Assembly: GCA_030583885.1 (NCBI GenBank)
Contig: CP129480.1
Location: forward strand, 3,970,714-4,034,713
DNA length: 64,000 nucleotides
Direction: 5' to 3'
Source of the DNA: Anaerolineales bacterium
Lineage (GTDB): Bacteria; Chloroflexota; Anaerolineae; Anaerolineales; Villigracilaceae
Shown piece by piece: positions 32,011 to 40,381 of the stretch. How positions within the stretch are numbered: the first letter of the stretch is position 1; each line of letters begins with the position of its first letter. Both the position numbers and the translations under genes were made by a program. Below the pieces are notes generated by a model. The model saw only the letters and a program-made list of their open reading frames with translations, was not told where the DNA came from and did no database searches.

Positions 32011-32915
32011 ACCCCGGACACTTCCCCCCACCCAAGCAGCGCGGCTTGATCATTCATAGCCTCATCATCCTGGTGCTGACGGTCATCGCCGTGACCGGAT
32101 TCGTGAATCTCTCGAACGCGGAGGTGGGTCCCATATTCCTGATATCGCTTTTGGTTTCGCTGGCTTCCTTTGTGCCGATCCCCTTCTTTGGGTACCGCGC
32201 CTACTCCCTCTGGCGTGCCGGCTATTACATGGACCGCGACAGCCTTGCCATCAACTGGGGCCTGCGCGTGGAAAACATCCCGCTTTCAGACATCGAATGG
32301 ATGCGCTCTGTTGAAGACCTGACCCACCCGCTTACCCTGCCGTCGCTGCCACTGCCCGGTGGATTGCTGGGCACGCGCCGTCACCCCGATCTCGGCACGG
32401 TGGAATTCCTCGCATCCGATGCGAAAAAGCTTCTGCTGATCGCAACGGCCAAACGTATTTTTGTCATTTCCCCCGAAGACCCCGCCGCGCTCGCACAGAC
32501 CTTTGCACGCGCAACCGAGCTGGGAAGCCTGACTCCCGTCGAAGCGAAATCCGTGTACCCGTCCTTTGTCGTCACCCAGGCATGGCGCAGCGGACTTGCG
32601 CGTTATCTGTGGCTCACGGCCTTATTCCTGAATTTAGGTCTGTTCATCTGGGCAAGCCTTATCATCCCGGCTGCGCCGCGCGTTGCACTCGGTCCGCAGT
32701 TTATTGGAAGCGAACTCGAAACCGTGCCGTCCTCGCAGCTCATCATCTTCCCGGTGGCAAGCCTTCTGCTCGCCGTCACTGGGTGGATCGCGGGCTTGTA
32801 CTTCTACCGCTGGGAACGCGAGCGCGTGCTTTCGTTCATCGTCTGGGGTTCGGGCACGTTCAGCAGCCTGCTGTTTTTGCTGGCGGTTCTATTCATCATC
32901 ACCACGCCGGTGTAG
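32007..32915 (+). CDS. Membrane protein with bacterial PH-like domain
   Basis: About 302 aa. Two membrane segments at residues 15-75, a soluble domain of about 130 residues with PH-like text (LAINWGLRVENIPLSDIEWM, then EFLASDAKKLLLIATAKRIFVISP), and two or three membrane segments at the end. Binding partner unknown. The ATG at 32007 overlaps the stop of the upstream gene (ATGA), and a GTG at 31983 is an alternative. The same frame stays open back to 31953, supporting a former fusion with the DUF3592 domain. Confidence 0.75.
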   Translation: MNPGHFPPPKQRGLIIHSLIILVLTVIAVTGFVNLSNAEVGPIFLISLLVSLASFVPIPFFGYRAYSLWRAGYYMDRDSLAINWGLRVENIPLSDIEWMRSVEDLTHPLTLPSLPLPGGLLGTRRHPDLGTVEFLASDAKKLLLIATAKRIFVISPEDPAALAQTFARATELGSLTPVEAKSVYPSFVVTQAWRSGLARYLWLTALFLNLGLFIWASLIIPAAPRVALGPQFIGSELETVPSSQLIIFPVASLLLAVTGWIAGLYFYRWERERVLSFIVWGSGTFSSLLFLLAVLFIITTPV

Positions 32916-32960
32916 TTCCAAAGTTAAACACCTTCCAACCTTTCAACTTTCAAACCCAAC
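32916..32960 (+). repeat. Degenerate CTTCCAAC/CTTTCAAC repeat
   Basis: CCTTCCAAC, CTTTCAAC, TTTCAAAC in succession fill the 45-bp gap before the DUF92 gene. Related to segments at 28175 and 37586. Confidence 0.6.
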
Positions 32961-33749
32961 ATGCAGCTGTCCCTCGGTTTTCTCCTCGCCATCCTCATTT
33001 CCATCCTCGCCTACAAAGCCCGCAGTCTAACCATGAGCGGAGCGCTGGCGGCCGCATTCACCGGCACGGTCATCTTCGGCATTGGCGGCTGGGACTGGGC
33101 AATCCTCCTGCTCACATTCTTCATTACATCATCCGCATTGAGCCGCGCATTCAAAAAACGCAAACAGGGTCTCGATGAAAAATTTTCAAAAGGACACGAA
33201 CGCGACGCAGGCCAGGTTCTCGGCAACGGCGGCATCGCAACCTTCTTTGCCGTGCTTCATTTCTTTTTTCCCGAATCAATCATCCCCTGGGTCGGGTTTG
33301 CCGCTGCCCTCGCCGCCGTCAACGCCGACACCTGGGCGACTGAACTCGGCGTGTTGGATCCAAATCCCCCGCGCATGATCACCAACTTGAAGAAGGCTGT
33401 GGAAAAAGGCACCTCGGGCGGGATCTCCTTAATGGGTACTCTCGCCGCCTTGGCAGGCTCCGCGTTAATTGCATTCCTCGCTTCTTTCTTAACGGATACA
33501 TGGTCATTGTTCCTGCTTATTACTTTCTCAGGGTTGGGCGGCTCCCTTTTCGACTCGCTCCTCGGCGGAACCATCCAAGCCATGTACTACTGCCCCACCG
33601 ATAAAAAAGAGACCGAGAAACATCCCATCCATGCCTGCGGCACGGAGACTGTTCACCTGCGCGGCTGGAAGTGGCTGGACAATGACTGGGTCAACTTTGC
33701 ATGCGGCGCATTTGGGGTCAGTGTAGCAATGCTATTCACCTTAATGTAG
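32961..33749 (+). CDS. DUF92 integral membrane protein (VTE6-like)
   Basis: 262 aa with six to seven hydrophobic segments. DUF92 hallmarks: RSLTMSGALAA near the start, RDAGQVLGNGG, AAVNADTWATELG, and GTSGGIS. Plant VTE6 of this family is a phytyl-phosphate kinase, so an isoprenoid-phosphate or CTP-dependent kinase role is plausible, but bacterial members are uncharacterised. It ends 20 bp before the SDR gene. Confidence 0.88.
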   Translation: MQLSLGFLLAILISILAYKARSLTMSGALAAAFTGTVIFGIGGWDWAILLLTFFITSSALSRAFKKRKQGLDEKFSKGHERDAGQVLGNGGIATFFAVLHFFFPESIIPWVGFAAALAAVNADTWATELGVLDPNPPRMITNLKKAVEKGTSGGISLMGTLAALAGSALIAFLASFLTDTWSLFLLITFSGLGGSLFDSLLGGTIQAMYYCPTDKKETEKHPIHACGTETVHLRGWKWLDNDWVNFACGAFGVSVAMLFTLM

Positions 33750-33769
33750 ACTGACCCGAAAGGTATTTC

Positions 33770-34795
33770 ATGCCAGCCTCCCCCATCCTCGTCACCGGCG
33801 CCAGCGGATTCGTCGCCATTCACACCATCCTCCAACTGCTCGAGCAGGGCTATAACGTCCGCGGAACGATTCGGTCTTTGTCCAAAGAGTCGGAAGTCCG
33901 CGGGACGATCTCAAAGTACGTACAGGCAAATGACCGGCTGGAGTTCACGCCCGCAGACTTGAGGCAGGATGCAGGCTGGGATGAAGCGATGAAAAACGTT
34001 GGACATGTTTTGCATGTCGCGTCTCCGTTTCCGTTATTTGAACCAAAACACGAAGACGAACTCATCATCCCCGCCGTGCAGGGGACGCTGCGAGTGCTGC
34101 GCGCCGCGCACAAGGCGAAGGTCAGACGCGTGGTGCAGGTTTCGTCCAATGCGGCAATTTCATCAGGACATGAGGGTGAGAATAAAACGTTTACAGAAGC
34201 AGATTGGACAAATCCTGACAAGGTAGGCGCATACGCAAAAAGTAAAACGCTGGCCGAACGTGCCGCCTGGGAGTTTATCAACGGCGCGGAAAATACAGAA
34301 AAAATGGAATTGGCTGTCATAAACCCCCCGTTGATCCTTGGACCCATCCCAAACAAGAACCTGCCCACCTCCGCGGAGATGATCCGCGTGTTCATGCGCG
34401 GCGAAGTACCCGGCGTGGCACGCTTGAAAATGGGAATTGTGGATGTGCGCGATGTGGCCTCCGCGATCATCCTTGCCATGCAGACGCCTGAAGCGGCGGG
34501 ACAGCGCTTTGCCTGTCCCGCCGCCACGATGTGGTACAAGGATATCGCGGATATTTTGCGCAGAGGGTTTGCAAATGCGGAGTATAAAAAAATTCCGCGC
34601 ATCGTCTTTCCAAATTTTCTCGTCCGCGTGCTTGCCCTGTTCGATAAAAAGATCGCGCTGGTCGTCAGCGGTTTGGATTGGGATTATGAGCTCTCGAACG
34701 AAAAAGCCAGGCGCATCCTCAAGTGGACACCGCGCCCGAAGGAGGAAGCCATTATTTCCATGGCAAAAAGTTTGATCGAGCAGGGCTTTGCATAG
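33770..34795 (+). CDS. Extended SDR, dihydroflavonol-reductase-like
   Basis: 341 aa. NADP motif TGASGFVAIHT near residue 8, a conserved Ser/Tyr/Lys triad represented by VSSNAAISS and GAYAKSKTLAE, and NPPLILGP after the active site. This is the DFR/cinnamoyl-CoA-reductase/Gre2-like subgroup that reduces aldehydes or ketones. The natural substrate is not predictable. The next gene is also an oxidoreductase but a dispersed repeat lies between. Confidence 0.87.
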   Translation: MPASPILVTGASGFVAIHTILQLLEQGYNVRGTIRSLSKESEVRGTISKYVQANDRLEFTPADLRQDAGWDEAMKNVGHVLHVASPFPLFEPKHEDELIIPAVQGTLRVLRAAHKAKVRRVVQVSSNAAISSGHEGENKTFTEADWTNPDKVGAYAKSKTLAERAAWEFINGAENTEKMELAVINPPLILGPIPNKNLPTSAEMIRVFMRGEVPGVARLKMGIVDVRDVASAIILAMQTPEAAGQRFACPAATMWYKDIADILRRGFANAEYKKIPRIVFPNFLVRVLALFDKKIALVVSGLDWDYELSNEKARRILKWTPRPKEEAIISMAKSLIEQGFA

Positions 34796-34796
34796 A

Positions 34797-34838
34797 TGTC
34801 ATTGCGAGCCGCGCTTTTGGCGGCGCGGCAATCTCCCG
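34797..34838 (+). repeat. Dispersed repeat TCATTGCGAG...GCAATCTC, copy 3
   Basis: GTCATTGCGAGCCGCGCTTT followed by TGGCGGCGCGGCAATCTCCCG. It can fold through CCGCGC/GCGCGG. It lies in the 62-bp gap between the SDR and aldo-keto reductase genes. Confidence 0.8.
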
Positions 34839-34857
34839 TTCAATGATTGGAGAAATC

Positions 34858-35847
34858 ATGAATTATTTACCCTCCGACACCCGTTATCAATCCATGCAAT
34901 ACCGCCGCTGCGGGCGCAGCGGACTGAAACTGCCTGTCGTTTCGCTTGGCTTGTGGCATAACTTCGGCGGCGTGGACACCTTCTCCAACAGCCGCGACAT
35001 GGTCCTGCGCGCCTTCGACCTCGGCATCACACATTTTGACCTTGCCAACAATTACGGTCCGCCGCCGGGATCGGCGGAGGAAACCTTCGGCCGGATTCTG
35101 GCGAAGGATCTGCGAAGCTGCCGCGATGAACTACTCATCTCATCGAAAGCGGGCTACACCATGTGGGACGGTCCCTACGGCGATTGGGGTTCGCGCAAGT
35201 ACCTGGTCTCCAGCCTCGACCAAAGCCTCGAGCGCATGGGCCTGGAGTACGTGGACATCTTCTACCATCACCGCCCCGACCCCGAAACCCCGCTCGAAGA
35301 GACCATGCAGGCGCTGGATTTCATCGTCCGCAGCGGGCGGGCGTTGTACGCGGGCATCTCGAATTACCCCGCCGATAGGACCCGCGAGGCTTCAACGATA
35401 TTGAAATCACTCGGCACGCCTTGTTTGATCCACCAGCCTGTATACAGCATGTTCAACCGCTGGGTGGAGGATGGCTTGCTGGGTACGCTGAAAGAGGAGG
35501 GTATCGGCTGTATTGCCTTTTCGCCGCTGGAGCAGGGCTTGCTGACCGATAAATATCTCGGCGGCATTCCCGAAGGTTCACGAGCGTCCAAGGCGCATGG
35601 CTTTCTTAAGCCCGACCAGATCACCGCTGACAAAATTGGAAAGGCACAAAAATTGAATGAGCTGGCAAAAACGCGCGGACAATCCCTCGCGCAAATGGCG
35701 CTGGCTTGGGTTCTGCGCCACGAGACGATGACCTCCGTGCTGATCGGGGCGAGCAGGGTCAGCCAGATCGAAGATGCGGTGGGGATGCTAAATAACTCGA
35801 AATTCTTAGAAGAAGAATTAGGAGAGATCGAAAATATTTTGAAGTAA
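34858..35847 (+). CDS. Aldo/keto reductase, YghZ (L-glyceraldehyde-3-phosphate reductase) type
   Basis: 329 aa TIM-barrel NADPH reductase. Close agreement over the length with E. coli YghZ: QYRRCGRSGLKLPVVSLGLW, catalytic Asp/Tyr in HFDLANNYGPPPGSAEE, Lys in ISSKAGY, YVDIFYHHRPD, IHQPVYSMFNRWVEDGLL and SVLIGASR. YghZ detoxifies L-glyceraldehyde 3-phosphate and methylglyoxal. GGAG lies 5 nt before the ATG at 34858. The longer upstream frame is a shadow of the SDR gene and the repeat. Confidence 0.93.
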   Translation: MNYLPSDTRYQSMQYRRCGRSGLKLPVVSLGLWHNFGGVDTFSNSRDMVLRAFDLGITHFDLANNYGPPPGSAEETFGRILAKDLRSCRDELLISSKAGYTMWDGPYGDWGSRKYLVSSLDQSLERMGLEYVDIFYHHRPDPETPLEETMQALDFIVRSGRALYAGISNYPADRTREASTILKSLGTPCLIHQPVYSMFNRWVEDGLLGTLKEEGIGCIAFSPLEQGLLTDKYLGGIPEGSRASKAHGFLKPDQITADKIGKAQKLNELAKTRGQSLAQMALAWVLRHETMTSVLIGASRVSQIEDAVGMLNNSKFLEEELGEIENILK

Positions 35848-35854
35848 ACAAAAT

Positions 35855-35891
35855 GACATCCGGGAAAACCCTCGGATGTCTTGCTTTTATT
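35855..35891. terminator. Terminator between convergent genes
   Basis: GACATCCG, 10 nt, CGGATGTC (35855-35880), then TTGCTTTTATTAT on the plus strand. It ends the aldo-keto reductase transcript. Confidence 0.75.
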
Positions 35892-37584
35892 ATCCCCTCC
35901 AGATCTTGAAATCCTTCAAGCTCGAACCGCCTAAAAATTCGCGCACGATGGAATTGGCGGGCACAAGGCCCGCATCCAGGGGCAGGAACCATTCGAGGAA
36001 TGCCAGCAGACGGCGCGCTTCGATGTGCTCCGCCACGGTGTGCGGAACCTGGCGCAGAAGCGGCTCGGCCAGCGGCTTGAGCGCCGCAAGTTCGAACACC
36101 AATGCAGAGTTGAACATCACGTCCGCGTTCTCCTGGTAGGGGAAGATATGCCGCTTCTCGCCGCGCCGCACCGATTCCCAGCGCGAGATCGTGGCCTGCG
36201 CCGAGTATCCGCGCTCGCGCGCGTCGCGCACAATGCGGCGGATGAGGCGCGTGTCGGTCGTCGAAACACGGTTGTGGCGGTCGAGGTTGAGCTGGGTCAG
36301 GGCGGAGACATACACCCGAAAGGCCGAATCAGCCCAACGGTCCGGGATGAGGCGCGGGTTCATCCCATGGATGCCTTCGAGGATAATCGGCTGTCCATGC
36401 GTCAATTGGATGATATCGCCCGCTTCGCTTCGTCCTTCCTTGAAGTTGAATCGCGGCAATTGAACCTTTTCCCCGCTGAGAAGTTTTTCCATATCCTGCG
36501 TGAGCCGCGCGAGATCCAGCGCATCGATCGTTTCGAAATCGAGTTCGCCGTTTTCATCCAGCGGGCTTTCATCACGGTCGATGAAGTAATTATCCAATTC
36601 GAGCGGATAGGGCGAGATGCCGCGTGCCAGCAGCTGGATCGCAAGACGGCGCGAGGAGGTGGTCTTGCCCGATGAGGAGGGGCCCGCGATCAAAATGATG
36701 CGGGCCTGTTTCTGCACGATCTGCTGGGCAATATCGGCGACATATTGTTCGTGCAGCGCCTCCGAGACCAGCACGATCTCATCTGCGCGGCCCGCTTCGA
36801 TGGCGTCATTGAGCGCGCCGACGTTGTCGATATTGAGGGTTTTCAGCCAGTCGCCGTATTGGCGGAATGTTTTCAACAGTTTCGGATAATCGTCTATCGG
36901 TTCGAGCTGCGTGGGCGCATGGCGGCGCGGGAACTGGATGGTGAAGCCGCCGTTGATCATTTTCAGGTCGAACCATTTCAAATAGGCGGTGGACGGGACC
37001 ATGTAGCCGTGCATGTAATCCATCTGACCGTTCAGGCTGTACAGCGTGAGATAGTCCTTGCTGCGGTGTTTGAGCAGGCGCAGTTTGTCTTCATATCCGC
37101 GCTGTTCAAAATATTCGACCGCCTCCCGAATGGGTACTTCCCTACGCATGAAAGGGTGATCCTCGCGGATCAGTTTCTGCATTTGCGCCTTGATGGAATC
37201 GATCTCGTTTTGCGAGAGCGGTTCGCGGTTTGTCACTTCGCAGTAATATCCGCCGGAGGAAACAGAATGGTCGATGTTCAGCCTTCCGGCGGGGAAAAGC
37301 TGGGCAAAGACCATTTCAAGCAAAAAGACCAGCGAGCGGCGGTAGATGCGCGCGCCGTCGGCGGTATCCATGGTGACGGGCAGGCAATGGGATTCAAAAT
37401 GGACCGGGTAGGTCAGTTCATGGATCTGGTTGTTGATGATCGCGGCGACGATCGGCGCGGAAAAATCGTCCCTCACCTGCGCAAGGAATGCCCCCACCGG
37501 CGTGCCGCGAGGGCCGCTCAGCGTCCTGCCGTCCGGCAAATGAACTTCGATATTCGGATTGGGCTTTGTGATTTTAATGGACAT
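35890..37584 (-). CDS. Uridine kinase-like nucleoside kinase with N-terminal TGS and ThrRS-type second domain
   Basis: 564 aa in three parts. TGS at residues about 10-75. A threonyl-tRNA-synthetase SAD-like domain at about 80-240 (HSVSSGGYYCEV, IREDHPFMRREVPIREAVEYF). A uridine-kinase P-loop domain from about 290 with Walker A GPSSSGKTT at 301-309, LELDNYFIDRD and GIHGMNP. Homologues of this layout are annotated as nucleoside kinases; the ThrRS-like half is a recurring accessory of unknown purpose. It is last of a minus-strand series; repeat-like text at 37586 separates it from the ketopantoate-reductase gene. Confidence 0.85.
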   Translation of the reverse strand: MSIKITKPNPNIEVHLPDGRTLSGPRGTPVGAFLAQVRDDFSAPIVAAIINNQIHELTYPVHFESHCLPVTMDTADGARIYRRSLVFLLEMVFAQLFPAGRLNIDHSVSSGGYYCEVTNREPLSQNEIDSIKAQMQKLIREDHPFMRREVPIREAVEYFEQRGYEDKLRLLKHRSKDYLTLYSLNGQMDYMHGYMVPSTAYLKWFDLKMINGGFTIQFPRRHAPTQLEPIDDYPKLLKTFRQYGDWLKTLNIDNVGALNDAIEAGRADEIVLVSEALHEQYVADIAQQIVQKQARIILIAGPSSSGKTTSSRRLAIQLLARGISPYPLELDNYFIDRDESPLDENGELDFETIDALDLARLTQDMEKLLSGEKVQLPRFNFKEGRSEAGDIIQLTHGQPIILEGIHGMNPRLIPDRWADSAFRVYVSALTQLNLDRHNRVSTTDTRLIRRIVRDARERGYSAQATISRWESVRRGEKRHIFPYQENADVMFNSALVFELAALKPLAEPLLRQVPHTVAEHIEARRLLAFLEWFLPLDAGLVPANSIVREFLGGSSLKDFKIWRG

Positions 37585-37585
37585 G

Positions 37586-37652
37586 AGTTGGAAGGTTGGA
37601 AGGTGATTTTTCCTGCGGCCTTCCAGCCTGATCCTTTCAACTTTTTAACTTT
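37586..37652. repeat. Degenerate GTTGGAAG tandem and inverted repeat
   Basis: AGTTGGAAGGTTGGAAGGT (37586-37604) faces CCTTCCAG and CCTTTCAACTTTTTAACTTT. The right part also provides the last codons and stop of the ketopantoate-reductase gene. Confidence 0.65.
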
Positions 37653-38719
37653 GACAATAGTTTTTCCGGCTTGCCGGCGAATTCGTCCAGCGGAATTTCC
37701 CCGTTCGTCAGCGCCAGCAGGGTGTTTGTGAGCGCTGCATTGACCGGGGTGGGGATCCCGTGGGTCTTGCCCTCACGCACAACGGCGCCATGCAGGTATT
37801 CCACCTCGCTTTTACCGCGCCCGGAATACAGGTCAATATGAAAGGAGGGCATTTTTGCGCCTCGTCCACTGCCCGCGGCGCGGGAGAGCAGGGGCTTCGA
37901 AAGCCAGAGAGGTAATTTTGTGGCAAATGCCAATGCCGCAACGGGCGTGCCGGGCAAATCCACCACTTCGAGGTTCATCGCCTTCATCACCGCGAGGCAT
38001 TCGCGGAGCATGTCAATTTCAAGTTTGTACAAATCCTTATTCGCAAAAACCTGTGCCGCGGTCAGATCCAGGATCGCCGAGGTGGGATTGGCAATGAGAT
38101 TGGTGAGCATCTTCGACCATTTCATGCTGTGCGCTTCGGGATACAGGCGGCATTTGAGATATGCGGCATTCAAGGCGGCCACGAGTTTTTCCGACAGCGG
38201 CTGCCCTGCCGCGACGCCTACACCGCGCAATTTTTCAAGAACGATGTCACCGGGTCCACGGCGGCCGATGGCGGTTGTGACTGTGCCGTAGATGACCTTG
38301 TCCGTGCCAAGGGTTTGCGCGATGATCGGTTCATTGTCCACGCCATTGGACAGGCACAGGATTGGCGGAAGTTTTTCCGCAAAGGGCTTCAACCCTTCCA
38401 GCGCGGAGGCGGTATCGAAGGATTTCAAAGCGAAAATTGCGGCATCGAACGGACCGAATTGCAAGGCTCCTTCAAGTGAAGGCTCGATCACAAAGGAGCG
38501 CGGCGGAACGATATAGGCATCCTTCGTCTTTCGCCTTTCATCAACCGTCAGATCCAACCGCATACCTTTCGCGCGCAATTCGGTCACCATCTTTGGCTGT
38601 TCCACGAAGACGACCTGGTTCCCGGCCAGCGCCAGTGACCCGCCAACGTAGGTCCCTATGGCGCCCGCACCAAAGAAGAGGCATTTCAGACCGGAAGATT
38701 GAGAACGAGGTTGTACCAT
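37637..38719 (-). CDS. Ketopantoate reductase family protein (PanE/ApbA-like)
   Basis: NADPH-dependent 6-phosphogluconate-dehydrogenase-like fold. The nucleotide motif GAGAIGTYVGG is at residues about 17-27. The Lys in the substrate site (ALKSFDT), the NGVDNEP loop and MKWSKMLTNLIANP with the catalytic Lys/Asn are present. 360 aa, some 50 longer than E. coli PanE. Pantothenate synthesis is the first guess; no panB, panC or panD is close, and many ApbA homologues reduce other 2-ketoacids. It ends in a short repeat-derived tail. Confidence 0.85.
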   Translation of the reverse strand: MVQPRSQSSGLKCLFFGAGAIGTYVGGSLALAGNQVVFVEQPKMVTELRAKGMRLDLTVDERRKTKDAYIVPPRSFVIEPSLEGALQFGPFDAAIFALKSFDTASALEGLKPFAEKLPPILCLSNGVDNEPIIAQTLGTDKVIYGTVTTAIGRRGPGDIVLEKLRGVGVAAGQPLSEKLVAALNAAYLKCRLYPEAHSMKWSKMLTNLIANPTSAILDLTAAQVFANKDLYKLEIDMLRECLAVMKAMNLEVVDLPGTPVAALAFATKLPLWLSKPLLSRAAGSGRGAKMPSFHIDLYSGRGKSEVEYLHGAVVREGKTHGIPTPVNAALTNTLLALTNGEIPLDEFAGKPEKLLSKLKS

Positions 38720-38731
38720 GAGACTCCGATA

Positions 38732-39373
38732 TTAGTCCGCATCCTGCCAGTGAATGTGGTCATTGAGTTTGTCAATTGCCCAGCGATGTTGATGCGGGGA
38801 ATAGATCAGCTGTGCAAATGCGGTATTCCCAAAACGGAAACGTGTGCCCGTGTTATTGGCTTGCGGAGCGACTCCCACAACCGCATGCATGACCTGGTTC
38901 AACAATCCGCCGTGTGAGACGATCAAATACCTGGCGGGCTCGCGCTTCAACAGATTGTGCAATGCCTGTCCCGCACGCAGGAACAATTCCCAGTCACCCT
39001 CCCCATCAAAACCGACGGGATCATACGGCGTGATGAATTCCGGATGTGAAAAATTCTGGCGGACTTCATGGGCGGTAAGCCCGGCAAACTCGCCGTTGTC
39101 ACGTTCCAGCCATAAAGGCTCAAACTCGATTTTCAGGTCCAGCGCAGAGGCAATGACCTCCGCCGTCTCCTTCGTACGCAGGAGCGGACTGGAAATCAGG
39201 TGGTCGAATTTCAGGTTCTCCCTTTTCCAACGCTCCGCCAGGGCCTGCGCCTGCGCGCGCCCCTTTTCCGTCAGCGGAAAATCCGCCTGCCCCTGCCAGC
39301 GGGCTTCCGCATTCCCGACCGATTCTCCGTGACGCAGCAGGGTAATATGAAATGACCTCGATTTACTCTCCAT
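38732..39373 (-). CDS. Histidine phosphatase family (phosphoglycerate mutase-like)
   Basis: 213 aa. Catalytic LLRHGES motif near residue 13, with the Arg in GRAQAQAL and SSPLLRTKETAE, and the second catalytic His in IVSHGGLLN. Could be a cofactor-dependent mutase or, more likely at this size and context, a phosphatase of sugar or cobalamin precursors. It overlaps the upstream glycosyltransferase by 11 bp, so it is co-translated with the glycan operon. Confidence 0.88.
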   Translation of the reverse strand: MESKSRSFHITLLRHGESVGNAEARWQGQADFPLTEKGRAQAQALAERWKRENLKFDHLISSPLLRTKETAEVIASALDLKIEFEPLWLERDNGEFAGLTAHEVRQNFSHPEFITPYDPVGFDGEGDWELFLRAGQALHNLLKREPARYLIVSHGGLLNQVMHAVVGVAPQANNTGTRFRFGNTAFAQLIYSPHQHRWAIDKLNDHIHWQDAD

Positions 39374-40316
39374 CGTCCGCTATCTTCCCCTTCAACAAGT
39401 ACACTGGGCGGCGTTTGACTTCCTGAAAAATATAGCCAACATAAACACCGATAAATCCCAGCAGGATCATGATAATTCCACTGGCAATCAAAAGCACCCC
39501 CATTAAAGAACTCCAGCCCGCAACCACCCGTTCCGTGTGGCCGGTGAGCCACAATGTCAACACATACACCAGCTGCGTGACAGCGAGTACAAAGAACATC
39601 AAGCCCGTACTTAATCCAATATACAAAGGCGCAAGTGAAAATGAAAAGATCGCATCCGATGCAAGGCGGATCATTTTGCCGATGGAATATTTCGATTTTC
39701 CCGCCACGCGGGCAGGCTCGTGGTAGGGGAGGATGACGCTGTTATATCCCATCCATGAGATCATGCCGCGCAGGAAGCGGTGATACTCCTTCATCGAGCG
39801 CAGTCCGTCCAGTGCATTACGCGAAAGCGCGCGGAAGTCCGCCGCGCCTTGCAGGACCTGCGTGCCGCTGATTTTATTGATCAGCCAGTAAAATAGATTG
39901 GATGTAATTTTTTTGAACGAAAGCGAGCCGTCGTCCTCCATGCGTTGCGCCTGCACGATGTCAAAACCCTGCCGGATGAGGCGTATCATTTGGGGGATCA
40001 TCTCCGGCGGGTGCTGCCCATCCCCGTCCATGGAAATCATCACATCGCCGCGTGACGCGTCCATGCCGGCGGTCAGCGCGGCTTGATGCCCGAAGTTGCG
40101 GCTGAGTTGGAGCAGGGAAACGCGCGGGTCTTTGTCCGCTATTTTTCGGAGTGTATCCACCGTCCCATCGTTTGAGCCGTCGTCCACATAAATGAATCGA
40201 AACCTGTATGGGAGGGACGCTACCACGCGGCGAATATCCGCATAGGTTCGTTCAATTGCTTCGGCTTCATTAAAGACGGGGATGACAATATCCACATCCA
40301 TCTTTTTCTTTGGCAT
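39363..40316 (-). CDS. GT2 glycosyltransferase (GtrB/DPM1-like, polyprenyl-phosphate sugar transferase)
   Basis: 317 aa. GT-A domain with VDIVIPVFNEAEAIE, the DDGSNDGT donor motif, MDGDGQHPPEM (DxD) and a QGAADFRALSR acceptor region. Two membrane segments are in the last 90 residues. This layout matches enzymes that load glucose, mannose or phosphoaminosugars onto undecaprenyl phosphate. No flippase (GtrA) is adjacent. Last glycosyltransferase of the minus-strand glycan operon. Confidence 0.9.
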   Translation of the reverse strand: MPKKKMDVDIVIPVFNEAEAIERTYADIRRVVASLPYRFRFIYVDDGSNDGTVDTLRKIADKDPRVSLLQLSRNFGHQAALTAGMDASRGDVMISMDGDGQHPPEMIPQMIRLIRQGFDIVQAQRMEDDGSLSFKKITSNLFYWLINKISGTQVLQGAADFRALSRNALDGLRSMKEYHRFLRGMISWMGYNSVILPYHEPARVAGKSKYSIGKMIRLASDAIFSFSLAPLYIGLSTGLMFFVLAVTQLVYVLTLWLTGHTERVVAGWSSLMGVLLIASGIIMILLGFIGVYVGYIFQEVKRRPVYLLKGKIADDGE

Positions 40317-40381
40317 ATGAAGATTCTACCACGCGCTTCTCAATCGGACCTCCTGCCTGATTGCCCCAACACGCAGGGCCA

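Noticed and set aside
36745..37731. A 328-codon plus-strand frame opposite the nucleoside kinase
   Set aside because: It is an antisense shadow of a gene with P-loop and TGS motifs, and has no SD or motif of its own.
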